Assembly: GCA_003194525.1 (NCBI GenBank)
Contig: NBIV01000178.1
Location: forward strand, 91,889 to 155,888
Reading direction: 5' to 3'
From: Gracilariopsis chorda
Taxonomy: Eukaryota; Rhodophyta; Florideophyceae; Gracilariales; Gracilariaceae
DNA length: 64,000 bases
In this document: piece by piece, positions 1 through 10,512 of the stretch
Position numbering within the stretch: position 1 is the stretch's first letter
Layout: each line of letters starts with the position of its first letter
Notes under the pieces: generated by a model
Databases searched by the model: none
What the model was told of the DNA's origin: nothing
The model's input: only the letters and a program-made list of their open reading frames with translations
Made by a program: the position numbers and the translations under genes

Positions 1-47
1 GCACAAGCCTGGTATGCGCGCTTGCTCGAGCTGGCAGAGAAGCTCAT
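1..47 (-). CDS. possible 5' end of a leftward gene, cut by the window edge
   Basis: An ATG on the minus strand at 45-47 opens a frame (MSFSASSSKRAYQAC) that stays open to the window edge. It follows a pyrimidine-rich leader and a TATA-like box about 320 bp upstream, as for other genes here. Only 15 codons are visible, so no function can be given and the call could be chance. The longer minus-strand frame ending at 44 begins with GTG and is not preferred. Confidence 0.2.
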   Translation of the reverse strand, partial: MSFSASSSKRAYQAC

Positions 48-364
48 CGTGCTTCGCCCTTCCCACCACGGCCCCCCGTTGCTGCAAAGCTCGCACCCAG
101 TGAACGCAGCATGGGAAGTAGTGTTGGCAAGGATAGGGTATCGCAGCTGTGGAAAGCCCGGATCTGGGAGGCGGTTTTGGCAAGGATGGGGACAGGGGCG
201 ACGGGGGGGCGGGGGTGGAGGCGGAGCTGCTGGTCTCGCATGGGTGGAAGGCGCAGACGTGGGCGAACAGAAGCAGTCAGATTAAGAAGTAGTTGGTGTT
301 CTGCGATGAAGATGGACGAGATCCGCTGCCCGCAAAGGACGGAGCCGTGCTCGATCACCTTGGG

Positions 365-372
365 TATTTATA
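365..372 (-). promoter_or_regulatory. TATA-like box, minus strand
   Basis: The minus strand reads TATAAATA, followed by a C/T-rich stretch with few ATGs. It could drive the possible leftward gene at the window edge. This is a sequence match only. Confidence 0.25.
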
Positions 373-1689
373 CTTGGAAGGCAGGATAAGTTCCAAGCTC
401 GGTTTGCAACTACATTAGTGCTGTTTCCCGTTTCCATGAGACGCAAAGGCTACAACTACCAACGCATTTCCCACTGGTGGTTGCTATGGTTACTGCATAC
501 ATGAACAAGACCGATCGCGTCCGACCTGAAGGGTAGAAACGAATCGGGATTAGTGTCGCAATCGCAGTGCGTGTGGCAAAGTTTCGTCTGGGCACCAAGA
601 ACGTTGAGGAAGTGGGCTCCTGTGCCAGGATCATTTTTGCATTTATTTTTCTATGCTGGTCAATTTCTGCAGCACAAGTTGCAGGAGACGACATTTCTGT
701 CACGGATGCAAGGATAGATGTGACCTTGACGTATCACAAAGCAAAATCTCATCAATGCCCTTTGCGACTCTCTTATCCTCGAAATCCCGGATGGGATGCT
801 CTTGGGTTTTTCATGCTCGGGCAGCAGACACAGCGACCGGACAATACTGGTTTCTTTAACCCTCGAGCTGGAGCGCGCATGGGGACTGCCAATTTGAGCC
901 CCGCTACGTCATTGTCACTGCTCCGTGTTGGTGCGGTTCCGCAAAAGGGGTTCTTTTATTCCTCACACAGCGCGAGAATCGGAGCGTATAATGAGGGGTT
1001 GAGAATCGGATTCGCTGATGCCTGGATCATGAATCGCTTGGACTGGGTATCTATAGAGATGCTACAGGTCTACTTTGACAGTAATATTTCTGTCACGGCC
1101 GCGTCGCGTCTTATCTTCGCGCATATGCTGCCTCAAGGCCAAGCAGTCTAGCATGCATCCGTTTCCGCATTGCTCGGACACTCGTCTCCGCTTTGCACTC
1201 GGCATCTGTATACACTTGTGTATGCGGATGAAGCTATCCAGGGAGTAGCGAGTGACATGCTGACACCTGGCATTCGACCGAGGGTGCACTGTCCTACATA
1301 TCGCCAACGGCCGGGTAAGAGTCTCGCAACTTCTCGGCCATGTCTATTTCTCTTTTGCCCACCCATCGCCGTCCGGACGCCCTTGTCTGGGCTTCCCTCA
1401 CATGTCTATTCTCTGATATTGTTTTTCTTTGTTTACTTTTCGATAGATAGTCAATAGTTCTCTCACCACCGCTGATATTTTGGGTGTGTGGGAGCTCCAA
1501 CCGTAAACCACCATCTATTTTCGCTTCTTAACAAAGGCAGAATTTGATAAAATTTATAATAAACATACATTATGTGTTAATACTGAAAATTGACTAAGGT
1601 AGTATTTAGTACTGATAAAAGTTTGAAATGTTTTGGGTATATGTTTGTGTTTTATAGATTATAAAGCAGTTATATGTCTATCAGTAGAC
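373..1689. other. no supported gene
   Basis: Nothing recognisable. The longest plus-strand frame (567-1151) starts at GTG and has no ATG for about 80 codons. The last 200 bp before the LTR element are A+T rich. Confidence 0.5.
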
Positions 1690-1694
1690 GTGAG
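1690..1694. repeat. target site duplication GTGAG, left copy of element 1
   Basis: GTGAG directly precedes the left LTR and recurs directly after the right LTR at 8446-8450. A 5-bp duplication is the usual product of Ty3/gypsy integrase and fixes the element ends. Confidence 0.95.
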
Positions 1695-2761
1695 TGTGGG
1701 CGCCATCACGAGACGGTGACGCAGGGGGCCAAAATAAGTGACAAATTAGCCTAAAAAAGGGTATTCCTCGTACCTCGAAGCCCCAAAAAGATGAAACAAC
1801 ACGATCAAAAGATCAAATGAACAACCAATGCAGGGACCAAAAGGACTCAACCTGCAACGATAACAACAAATGCAAAAGGAGAGCACAAGGCTCAATCCAA
1901 ATACAAACTTCTTGATACTTCTCGAAACGGAGCACAACCCAAGAATTATTTCAAGGGGCACTAGGAGTCAGATTCCCAGCTTCCGGTGAGACACTCCGGA
2001 TGTGAAGTGATTTCTTCAGCCTACCCGCTTCTGCACCAACCAGAAGCAGGTGCGTACAATCCTTACAGGGCTTCTAAAGGAGAGCTACTAACAGCGGGAT
2101 ATGCTTTCAATCTATACCCAATCTGGCCCTTTGCAGGAGATTTTGCACGGCACGTCGCCTGCGGACAGCTTCCCGTCAAGCACCTCCGTCCAGAAACCAC
2201 CAGGTCTTTCGACCGTCACCTTTATCCGAGCAAAGCTCCAGTGGGGGCTTACAGACGACAGAAGCGCCTTTGGTACACACTACCCGTCTCCCGTCCACGC
2301 CAAGGGCGCTTCAACCGGTCTCAGCGACGGTAATGCCCCACCCCAAGTATGCACAAAGCGGCAAGCGCCTCACTAAGTGCGGTTGAGAGTTGATGGTTGA
2401 TAGTAATAGTTGACACATTTGTGGGGATGAGGATTTGAGATGTGGTTCTCCTTGAGATGAGTCCAGACCGTAGTTCGGGATTCAACTCGCCCTTTTATAG
2501 AGTCAAAAAGCATGCAAAACAACACAGAATCGCATTACTAATTTCTACCTACTCATGTGTGCGTCTAGGTTACTCTATTGGATTCCAGAAGCCTCTGGAG
2601 CTGCACACTAACCAATAGTAAATTAGCCACTGGCTACTGCATCACCGAAATACAGTGGTATTGCTGGGCCAGCGAAGCTTACAATGCTCCAGACACTGCT
2701 GGAGCACTCTACAAGTGTGTTCAAGCAGTGCTGGAATATTCTACCAATTTGGCGACCGACA
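1695..2761 (-). repeat. 3' LTR of element 1
   Basis: Left copy of the terminal repeat. On the plus strand it starts TGTGGGCGCC and ends GCGACCGACA. A minus-strand TATAAAAG box lies at 2492-2499. The last 12 nt in element orientation contain an ATG, so the LTR could start translation into flanking DNA. Confidence 0.95.
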
Positions 2762-2777
2762 CAATCCCAGCCCCAAT
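2762..2777 (-). other. polypurine tract of element 1
   Basis: On the minus strand the 16 nt before the 3' LTR read TTGGGGCTGGGATTG plus one base. This is purine-rich but interrupted. Element 2 has GAGGTTGGGGTTG in the same place, so the position is conserved. Confidence 0.6.
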
Positions 2778-2798
2778 GGTTGCTACGCCGCGGCAAGC
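2778..2798. other. small hairpin between pol stop and polypurine tract
   Basis: The sequence GGTTGCTACGCCGCGGCAAGC can pair its ends around the loop. The matching place in element 2 (58366-58386) forms a better 7-bp stem, GGTTGCC with GGCAACC. The stem core persists between diverged copies, which hints at function, but two copies are too few to prove it. Confidence 0.4.
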
Positions 2799-2806
2799 TT
2801 GTAAAT

Positions 2807-5510
2807 CTAAACTCCATTCGGACGCGGAAAGAACATGTTCAAGCGACGAGCGTGTATGCCATGTCTGGTGTAGCGATTTTGTGGGGAAACCAATGTGTAG
2901 CGGGGGTGCATGGCTCTCACAACACGACATGGGCCAAAGAACTTCGAAGAGAATGCAGGCCACTCAATTGTTGTATTCAAGGCCTTTCCCTTTGCAACCA
3001 AAACCAGATCGCCAACTTCAAACTTCTGTATCTTCTTCTCGTCAACATTTTGCCTGCGTCTGAGCGCAGAACGCTCCGCCCTGTGGTTAGATGCTGCTAA
3101 AGCTTCGACTGCTCTGAATGTGTCCGTAGAATTCGTCCTTCTGGTAACAATGCCATCCTCCTCTCGGGCCATGCGCGGCTTCACGCCATAAAGTAGCTCG
3201 AAAGGCGAGATTCCACTAGCTAGGTGTCTGCGACAGTATCCATGCAGTACAGAAGAAAGCTCATCGTCCCAAATAGAACGGTTTGTAAGCACCATCTTTC
3301 CAAGAGACCGCTTAAGTGTAGCAACCATTCTTTCATCTCTACCATTCGACATGGGAGCGTAAGCCAGGACTGTCTTCCACTTGATACCATTTTCTTCTTC
3401 CATGAAAGCTGAAAGTGAGTTAGAAGTGAAGCAAGTCGCGTTGTCTGACACAATGATCCTAGGCAGCCCGAAAGGAGACATGACCATCTTCTTCACAAAC
3501 TCAATAACCACTTGTGACGTAGATGTTTTGGTGGGAATAGAAATAGGCCAGCCAGTCAAGTGCTCCACAGAAACCAGAAGAAACCTGTGCCCGGACTTGC
3601 TTTTCGGGAATGGGCCTGCGAAGTTAATCGAGTATACATCAAAAATAGAGGACATATAAGTATGCTTGTTGCTGTAGTACTTGGGAAATGGGGCCATTCT
3701 CTGACATTCGTCGCAACTCTTGACATATTCTCCAATTTTTTGGTAAATATTGGGCCACCAGCACCTCTCAGTGATCATCTTCCTCGTAGCCTTTACGTCC
3801 CAATGTCCGATCTCATCATGAAACGACTTGATAATGTTTTGTCTCAGTTTGATGTCTGGAACAACTCGTAGGTGATTCACCATTCTTCTGAAGAGCTTCC
3901 CTTCCCAGACAAGGAACCGCTTAGCGTTTCGTCGGATCGCCTGACGGATGTAGGCATCTTCCTCATCAGAACGCAACCCAGAAAGGTAGCGAGCAATATT
4001 AGCATAGTACGGTTCCAGTCCAGAAAACAGTACGGCGTCAGAGACCAGACAAACCAAATCCCCTTCGTCTTCGTGCACTTCAACTTCATTTCCATGAACG
4101 ACCCTAGAGAGATAATCGGCAGCACCATTATCCTTGCCTGCGCGGTACTCAATCTCGAAGTCATATTCAGCCAGGAAATCGAGCCAGCGTGCCAAGCGTC
4201 CATGTATATCTCACTTCTGGAATGCATAACGCAGAGCCATGTGATCAGTGATAACCTTGAATGGAACGGACGAAAGACGATACACCCTTAACTTTTTAAG
4301 AGCAAATATGACCGCCAAAGCTTCTCTTTCGCATGCAGAGTAATTTTTCTCTGCTGCAGTCATGGTACGACTGGCAAATTGCAGCGGGTGAATCTTTCCA
4401 TTTCCTTTCTTCTGAGATAAAACTGCGCCAAGGGAAACACTGGAAGCGTCGGTCTCCACAATGAAAGGCTCCTCGAAGTCTGGAAACGATAACAATGGGG
4501 GCTCTGTCAGCTTCTCCTTCAAACTGTGAAAGGCATCGAGCATCTCATCCGTCCATATCAGAGTCCTGGTCCCCGATGTAGCACCGTGAAGAGCTGAAGA
4601 TGTCTCTGCAAAGCCTCTGATGAATCGGCGATAGTACCCTGCCCATCCAAGAAATGACCTTAGCTCTGTCGTAGTTCTGGGGATTGGGGCGTCCTGTATC
4701 TTCTCAATCTTTGAATAGTCCACAGATACCCCACTGGAATCAATGACATGTCCAAGAAGAGATATTTTCGGGAGTGCAAAGAAACACTTTGACAACTTAA
4801 GCTTAAGGCCGTGCTTACTAATGCGTTCCAGCACTACCTTCAGATGAACAGTATGCTCTTCCAGGCTATTAGAGAATATAACAACGTCATCAATATAGAC
4901 TCTCACAAACAGCAGATCTCTAAGAACATGGTCCATCATCCGCTGAAAGGTAGAGGGAGCATTCATTAGACCACAAGGCATGACTTCGAACATGAAAGTT
5001 CCATTCCTGCAAACAAAAGTGGTCATGTCTTTGGATTATTCAGACATTCTCACTTGCCAGTATCCGGAAAACAGATCGAGTGTAGTGAACACGCAACACC
5101 AGCCAAGGTCGTCAAAGATTTCCTCCATTCAAGGCAGCGGCCAGCGATTGGCCTTCATGACCCTATTGAGTTCTCGGTAGTCCACACAGAACCTTGGAGA
5201 TCCATCTTTCTTAGAGGCTATGACCACTGGGAACGACCAGGCTGACGAAGAAGGGGTAATAATACCGGCTTCAAGTAGGAGATCTATTTCCTTTCGAATG
5301 AACTCATTGTGCTTCGGGGACATTCTTCTTGCCCGGAAATATATTGGCTTATCAACGATGAGCTCGAAGGAATGTGAGACGGGGACATCGGCAGGGCGCA
5401 GATCTGTTAGTGACCACGCGATTAGATCAGCTTCTTTCAGGCATGAGCTCATCTCCTTTTGTTCTTTCTCTGGTACATGAGAGGGCTTTGAGAGAACAAC
5501 TCATCATGCT
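2807..5510 (-). pseudogene. pol: broken pol of element 1 (RT, RNase H, integrase)
   Basis: Polymerase region of the gypsy polyprotein in several pieces. The RT start lies upstream of about 5130, the RT core and RNase H in 4211-5026, and RNase H end plus integrase in 2807-4195. RT shows YIDDV, RNase H starts VETDAS, and integrase shows the HHCC zinc site (HDEIGH and CDEC), a second Asp in SDNATC and the Glu in RDERM. Lesions against element 2 are a 1-nt frameshift near 5505, an in-frame TGA near 5130, an in-frame TAA near 5027 and an in-frame TGA near 4200. The first integrase Asp (SIDFAG in element 2) is Asn here (SINFAG). Each lesion alone would end or disable the product. Confidence 0.9.
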
Positions 5511-7389
5511 GATCCTTAGTAGTGATGTCCAACTCTGGTATCATGCCATTACTTTCGTCTTGAGTCTTGCCTGTGAGAGCGACGACCAGTTCATCATCCT
5601 CCTCGGAATCGCTCTCATCACAAGCAGCGTCGGAGTCAGACGTAAAATCGTCGCTATCCATGTCACTATCATCCCCTTCTGATATTTCAACGCGAGCATA
5701 GTCAAACCCAAGTGTCACTTTCTTGCCAGCTATTTTCATCTTAACTTGTTGATTACCAAGATCTAGGCAGGCCTGAAGCGTCTCAAGTGTGGGACACCCA
5801 ACAATAATATCGAATGGAGGCCCTCCGAGTACAAGGAAGTCCAATGGAATTGAAATGCCTCCGAACGAAATGGGCACATCATGAAGTATACCGTTACATA
5901 CAGCGCTTGTTCCATTAGCAACCGTGATCTTCTTTGAGGTAGGTTCGGGCTCCAACGATAGTTTCATGCACAGCTTAGTAGACATGAGGTTAGGGACAGC
6001 ACCAGAATCAAGCAAAGCTTCGGTTTCAGTTCCATATATCCTTACAGGAACTGCTTTCAGACGTCTAGGCTGTCTGCCAACTGGAGCAACAAAAGAGCGC
6101 TGGACATTGCTTTTTCGGCTAATGAACTTTCGAATCTCTTTCTTAGCGTCATCGGCGTCTCCACGGATTAATTGCCCAAACGTGAGCCCAGATGAGGCAT
6201 TAGCCAGCTCCGTTAGAACATTATACTTGCTTGCATGATCCTGTATGCTCTCTTTCCTGGACTTTTTCTGTTTTTGTTTCTTTTGCTTCTGCTCATGACC
6301 CTTTGCGCGGAGGATTCTCTCTTCATAGCCAGATGGGTTCAACAAGGAAGGGATAGGTGCTCTGCCATCTGAACGGCGCTGCTTTGGGAGCGCTTCACCA
6401 TCGGCACTTCTCTTGGTCGTAGCGACGACTTCGGCACTCTGAGGGTTCTCAGTCACGATGGAAACGGTATCAGACCTCTTCTGTGCGCCGGAAGAAGAAT
6501 CTTTCTGTTCCTCTCTGTTTTCCGACACCTTTTGAGTCTCTTCGGGCCTGGATCGTCTCCAACAAGCAATCTCGGAGTGCCCAAGCTTTCCACACCTAGC
6601 ACATCTGGTGTCACGGTGTGGGTTGGCATCACATTGAGACGCGTAGTGACCGGGCTTCTTACAGTAGGCGCATGTTTTCTCGTAATATCTGCGCTCCGCC
6701 TGTGACTTCTTAACCATGAGAGTAAGCTCTGCAAACTGTTCGGATAATTTATCAACGTTGGACTCCAAACCCTGGTGGGAAGAATGATCCAATGGTCTGT
6801 GGTTTTGGACAATACGCTTCGGTGGGCCCATGAATGAAACATGCGAACCCATCGCTTTCTTGGCAGCATCGAAGGCTTTCACTTGAACCTTCAACTCTTC
6901 ATAATCTTCTGCACCAAGAAAGACGATAAACTGAGCTAAATCAGCGTATTCCATCACCGCTTTTCTTAACAGGCCGAATTTTGCCTTACAATTGAATCGA
7001 GCTTTCTTGAAGAGGTTGTCCATATGACTCAAGGAACCAACCAAGTCTCCATAATCCAGCTTAGCCGATATTGCCAGGCGAATATCTTCTTCAGGTTCTT
7101 CGACTTTTCCAAAGCGATTGATATAAGCTTGTTTCACGGATTGATAATCTTTTGCTTTTTCAGAGGGGGAACCATTAATGGCGTAAGTATCATAATAAAA
7201 CCCGAAGGCTTTCTTCTTTGGAAAGCCAAGAAGCTCGAGCGCCATATCGTCTTCGGTTTTTCCTCTCATATCAACATTTTCAAAGTAATAAAGAAACATC
7301 ACAACGTCTACAGAAAGTCCATCGAAAGAAGTGAATGTAGGGCTAGAATCAGAAGAATGCCCTCCACGAGAGTACCATGTGGGCGCCAT
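5449..7389 (-). CDS. gag: Gag-protease of element 1
   Basis: An open frame of 646 codons. The gag homology starts near residue 28 (YYFENVDMRGK). Two CX2CX4HX4C zinc knuckles follow near residues 237-274 (CAYCKKPGHYASQC and CARCGKLGHSEIAC), then a basic linker, then a retropepsin-like protease with LLDSGA near residue 460. It builds the particle and binds the RNA genome. The ATG at 7387-7389 lies inside the 5' LTR and the frame runs across the primer binding site; element 2 shares this start (MAPTWYSRGG). The frame ends at 5449 only because of the frameshift near 5505; in element 2 the protease frame runs directly into RT, so the ancestral product was probably one Gag-Pol chain. Confidence 0.9.
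   Translation of the reverse strand: MAPTWYSRGGHSSDSSPTFTSFDGLSVDVVMFLYYFENVDMRGKTEDDMALELLGFPKKKAFGFYYDTYAINGSPSEKAKDYQSVKQAYINRFGKVEEPEEDIRLAISAKLDYGDLVGSLSHMDNLFKKARFNCKAKFGLLRKAVMEYADLAQFIVFLGAEDYEELKVQVKAFDAAKKAMGSHVSFMGPPKRIVQNHRPLDHSSHQGLESNVDKLSEQFAELTLMVKKSQAERRYYEKTCAYCKKPGHYASQCDANPHRDTRCARCGKLGHSEIACWRRSRPEETQKVSENREEQKDSSSGAQKRSDTVSIVTENPQSAEVVATTKRSADGEALPKQRRSDGRAPIPSLLNPSGYEERILRAKGHEQKQKKQKQKKSRKESIQDHASKYNVLTELANASSGLTFGQLIRGDADDAKKEIRKFISRKSNVQRSFVAPVGRQPRRLKAVPVRIYGTETEALLDSGAVPNLMSTKLCMKLSLEPEPTSKKITVANGTSAVCNGILHDVPISFGGISIPLDFLVLGGPPFDIIVGCPTLETLQACLDLGNQQVKMKIAGKKVTLGFDYARVEISEGDDSDMDSDDFTSDSDAACDESDSEEDDELVVALTGKTQDESNGMIPELDITTKDQHDELFSQSPLMYQRKNKRR
7360..7377 (-). 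other. primer binding site of element 1
   Basis: Directly downstream of the 5' LTR the minus strand reads TGGTACTCTCGTGGAGGG. The leading TGG pairs with a tRNA CCA end. Element 2 shares TGGTACTCTCG, then differs at one base. It is not the common TGGTATCAGAG of initiator-Met primed elements. The tRNA would end CGAGAGTACCA; I cannot name it. The site is also translated as part of gag. Confidence 0.75.
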
Positions 7390-8445
7390 CACGAGACGGT
7401 GACGCAGGGGGCCAAAATAAATGACAAATTAGCCTAAAAAAAAGGTATTCCTCGTACCTCGAAGCCCCAAAAAGATGAAACAACACGATCAAAAGATCAA
7501 ATGAACAACCAATGCAGGAACCAAAAGGACTCAACCTGCAACGATAACAACAAATGCAAAAGGAGAGCACAAGGCTCAATCCAAATACAAACTTCTTGAT
7601 ACTTCTTGAAACGGAGCACAACCCAAGAATTATTTCAAGGGGCACTAGGAGTCAGATTCCCAGCTTCCGGTAAGACACTCCGGATGTGAAGTGATTTCTG
7701 CAGCCTACCCGCTTCTGCACCAACAAGAAGCAGGTGCGTACAATCCTTACAGGGCTTCTAAAGGAGAGCTACAAACAGCGGGATATGCTTTCACTATATA
7801 CCCAATCTGGCCCTTTGCAGGAGAGGTTATACGGCACGTCGCCTGCGGACAGCTTCCCGTCAAGCACTTCCGTCCGGGAACCACCAGGTCTTTCGACCGT
7901 CACCGTTATCCGAGCAAAGCTCTGGTGGGGGCTCACAGACGACAGAAGTGCCTTTGGTACACACTACCCGTCTCCCGTCCACGCCAAGGGCGCTTCAACC
8001 GGTCTCAGCGACGGTAATGCCCCACCCCAAGTATGCACAAAGCGGCAAGCGCCTCACTAAGTGCGGTTGAGAGTTGATGGTTGATAGTAATAGTTGACAA
8101 ATTTGTGGGGGTGAGGATTTGAGATGTGGTTCTCCGTGAGATGAGTCCAAACCGAAGTTCGGGACTCAACTCGCCCTTTTATAGAGTCAAAAAGCATGCA
8201 AAACAACACAGAATCGCATTACTAATTTCTACCTACTCATGTGTGCGTCTAGGTTACTCTATTGGCTTCCAGAAGCCTCTGGAGCTGCATACTAACCAAT
8301 AGTAATTTAGCAACTGGCTACTGCATCACCGAAATACAGTGGTATTGCTGGGCCAGCGAAGCGTACAAAGCTCCAGACACTGCTGGAGCACTCTACACGT
8401 GTGTTCAAGCAGTGCTGGAATATTCTACCAATTTTGCGACCGACA
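7378..8445 (-). repeat. 5' LTR of element 1
   Basis: Right copy of the terminal repeat, 1068 bp, ends as in the left copy. It carries the promoter: minus-strand TATAAAAG at 8176-8183. It also supplies the gag start codon in its last 12 nt. The target duplication GTGAG follows at 8446-8450. Confidence 0.95.
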
Positions 8446-8450
8446 GTGAG
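8446..8450. repeat. target site duplication GTGAG, right copy of element 1
   Basis: Identical to 1690-1694. Confidence 0.95.
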
Positions 8451-9251
8451 TACAAAAAAAAGTAGTGTTCTGTATTTTAGAACAACTTAGTGTTTAAGGA
8501 CATTGAGACGAGATTGTTTCGATTTTAGACTCAAAAACAGTTAAGTATTCAATCTAATCGCTCTGGAAATCACAAAAGTTGCTCTTGTACTGAAAGGTTC
8601 GGAGTGGAGTTCGTGAGTTTAGAGCCCTTGTTCAGTATGTGCCAGAAACTGAGTGACGGTTCTGAAGTCACTTTTCCCACTTGGGCTGTTGACCAACGTG
8701 AGAAATCTGCCACACGATGCAGATTAAAGCAAAGAAGGTTGTCGAATTCGCACAAAACCTTTTAAGTCGTAACATTTTACTGCAAGTGCGCATCCATCTA
8801 TGATCTCATAGACTTTCTCACATTTAGAAGTCGCATTTTTTCAGGAACGCCAAAAACTGCAGAATGGCGTGCTTTATTGCAAGTAGTGCAGTAGCACTTT
8901 GCAAATCGTTATTTCCCATGTTTGTTGTTTACACATAACGTATAGTCTTTTTATAGTGGCAACAGAAAGATGTGATGACAAGAGATGAAAGCAGAAACTT
9001 CGCAATCATTAGCTAGAAGGCATAGCCCCAAGAGAAAGTGACGTCCAATGGCAACCCGGAATGCGTCTGAGCGCAGGTAACACGCGACATCACATATTCA
9101 TTTAGCTCTAGCATGATCTACCGGTCCAAAACGGGGAGATGCAATGCCACACGTAGCACTCAGTAGGCCCCAACTGGCAAGTGAATATCGCGCCAGATCT
9201 CCACCACAACACAGCTCAAAACCGCTCGCACCCTAACAAACGCTATCTTAA
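8451..9251. other. no supported gene
   Basis: A+T-rich DNA between two mobile elements with no frame or motif I can recognise. Confidence 0.5.
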
Positions 9252-9284
9252 GAGCATCTCCAGCGCACAGACCCATACCCCAAA
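9252..9284 (+). repeat. left terminal inverted repeat of the Harbinger element
   Basis: Begins GAGCATCTCCAGCGCACAG and matches the right end at 32 of 33 positions. Just inside, a subterminal hairpin pairs CCATACCCCAAA with TTTGGGGTATGG. Confidence 0.9.
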
Positions 9285-9514
9285 TGTTTTTGGTTTGGGG
9301 TATGGACCGACGGTTTTAGAAAAAATAAACCCCGCCGCACAATCCCATACCACAAAACCCGGACCAAATTTTAGTCCGAGGCCAATCTCAGCCCATAATT
9401 TGAGATTGCGCGTCTGATTCCCAAATTATAGTCTCGGGACCATACTACTTGTACCCCCTCCAACGCTCTCACACGCACAGATCCTTCCGCCACACCACGC
9501 ATCTCTCCCTCACA

Positions 9515-10512
9515 ATGGCAACTGTCGACGAAGAGCCACGCTTTAGCGGCAAGAGAGGGGGGGGGGCTTGGGCTGGAGTAGCATCGAGCTACTCGCACTG
9601 GCCAAAGGTGCATATATCGCAACAAGTAGTCCCATCAAAGGGTCTGGAATGAAAACAGCTGAGCTTGCATGTACTATTCGCGAAAGCTTTCTCGAAGACT
9701 ATACGCGTCCGAAGGACGCCTGCCGTGGAGGTAAAAGGGGAGGTGTTTTGGACGAGCTTCATTGGGATGGTAGAAAAGCTGAATCCTGTCTCAAGCAATG
9801 GAAAAAGATGCGCAAGGAATGTTCGTCCTTCCACTCTGCCATGAAGCGTGTTGAGGCCGTCGAGCTTACTGGATCATGGACATCTCAATATCTTGACCGT
9901 TGCGCTACTGCCTTCCATAATCTGGGTGGCAGGGTTACATCGCATCTCTACGACATTACCTGTAACCCGAAATACGTAATTGGAAAGCCATTTGCATATC
10001 CAGACGTCTATACATTCCTGTCGGAGAAAACAATAATTCTCGATAATTGCGGTCAGACTGAGAATGCGCTGGATGACGGGCTTGATGTACACGAAGTCGA
10101 ACAGCGCAGTCAGCCAAAAGGGAACAACGCTGCCAAGGACGAAACAAGGAAAGCAACCAAGAGGAAGAAAGCAGGCATGGATGATGGCATGGAGAAGAGT
10201 GCCGCTGATATGGCAGCATCCGTGTCAAAATTTGAGCAAAAAGTCATTGATGCCCAATTGAAGAAGGCGGAGATAATGCAGAGGAACGTAGATTTGGAAG
10301 AGCGAAAGTTAGAATGGGAGATGGCAAACGATATGTTCGGACCGCAATCTACTGCTACAGATGAGGAGCGTGCTGAGTTAGAGACACTTGTGCGACGCAA
10401 CCTCCTGAGAAAACCTCAGAGAGCGTCTGAAGACGCACAGAAGGAACACGAGGGCAACCAAGGGGCCAGAAGATTTGTCGGGGAGCGTGCAGAAGACCGA
10501 AATGGGGTCTAG
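9515..10512 (+). pseudogene. Myb/SANT-like protein of the Harbinger element
   Basis: The second protein of PIF/Harbinger elements, which binds DNA at the ends and brings in the transposase. The ATG at 9515 (MATVDEEPRFSGKRGG) reads into a run of ten G at 9557-9566. One extra G is needed to join the frame holding the trihelix-like SANT domain (from GWSSIELLALAKGAY to SWTSQYLDRC). The C-terminal third is charged and predicted helical (KKAEIMQRNVDLEERKLEWE), as in related plant proteins with a NAM-associated end. The frameshift in a G run may be a true lesion or a sequencing error. The domain call rests on recognising spacing and aromatic residues and not on a search. Confidence 0.75.

Larger units (their letters stand above)
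1695..8445 (-). mobile_element. Ty3/gypsy LTR retrotransposon, element 1
   Basis: A full-length 6751-bp element on the minus strand. It has two LTRs of 1067 and 1068 bp that begin TG and end CA in element orientation, a 5-bp target duplication, a primer binding site touching the 5' LTR and a short purine-rich tract before the 3' LTR. The order is gag with two zinc knuckles, protease, reverse transcriptase, RNase H, integrase, which is the Ty3/gypsy order. By eye the LTRs differ at roughly 35-40 sites (about 96-97% identity), so the insertion is not very recent. The pol part carries one frameshift and three stop codons, and integrase lacks one catalytic Asp, so the copy should be non-autonomous. 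Confidence 0.95.

Noticed and set aside
567-1151. 194-codon open frame with a signal-like hydrophobic stretch
   Set aside because: It starts at GTG and has no ATG until about residue 83; no family and no promoter-like sequence.
1986-2376. Plus-strand open frames inside the LTRs, present in all four LTRs
   Set aside because: They run antisense to the element, differ by frameshifts between copies and reflect LTR similarity.
5449-5510. Programmed frameshift between protease and RT in element 1
   Set aside because: Element 2 reads straight through the same region, and no slippery motif is kept, so it is more likely a mutation.
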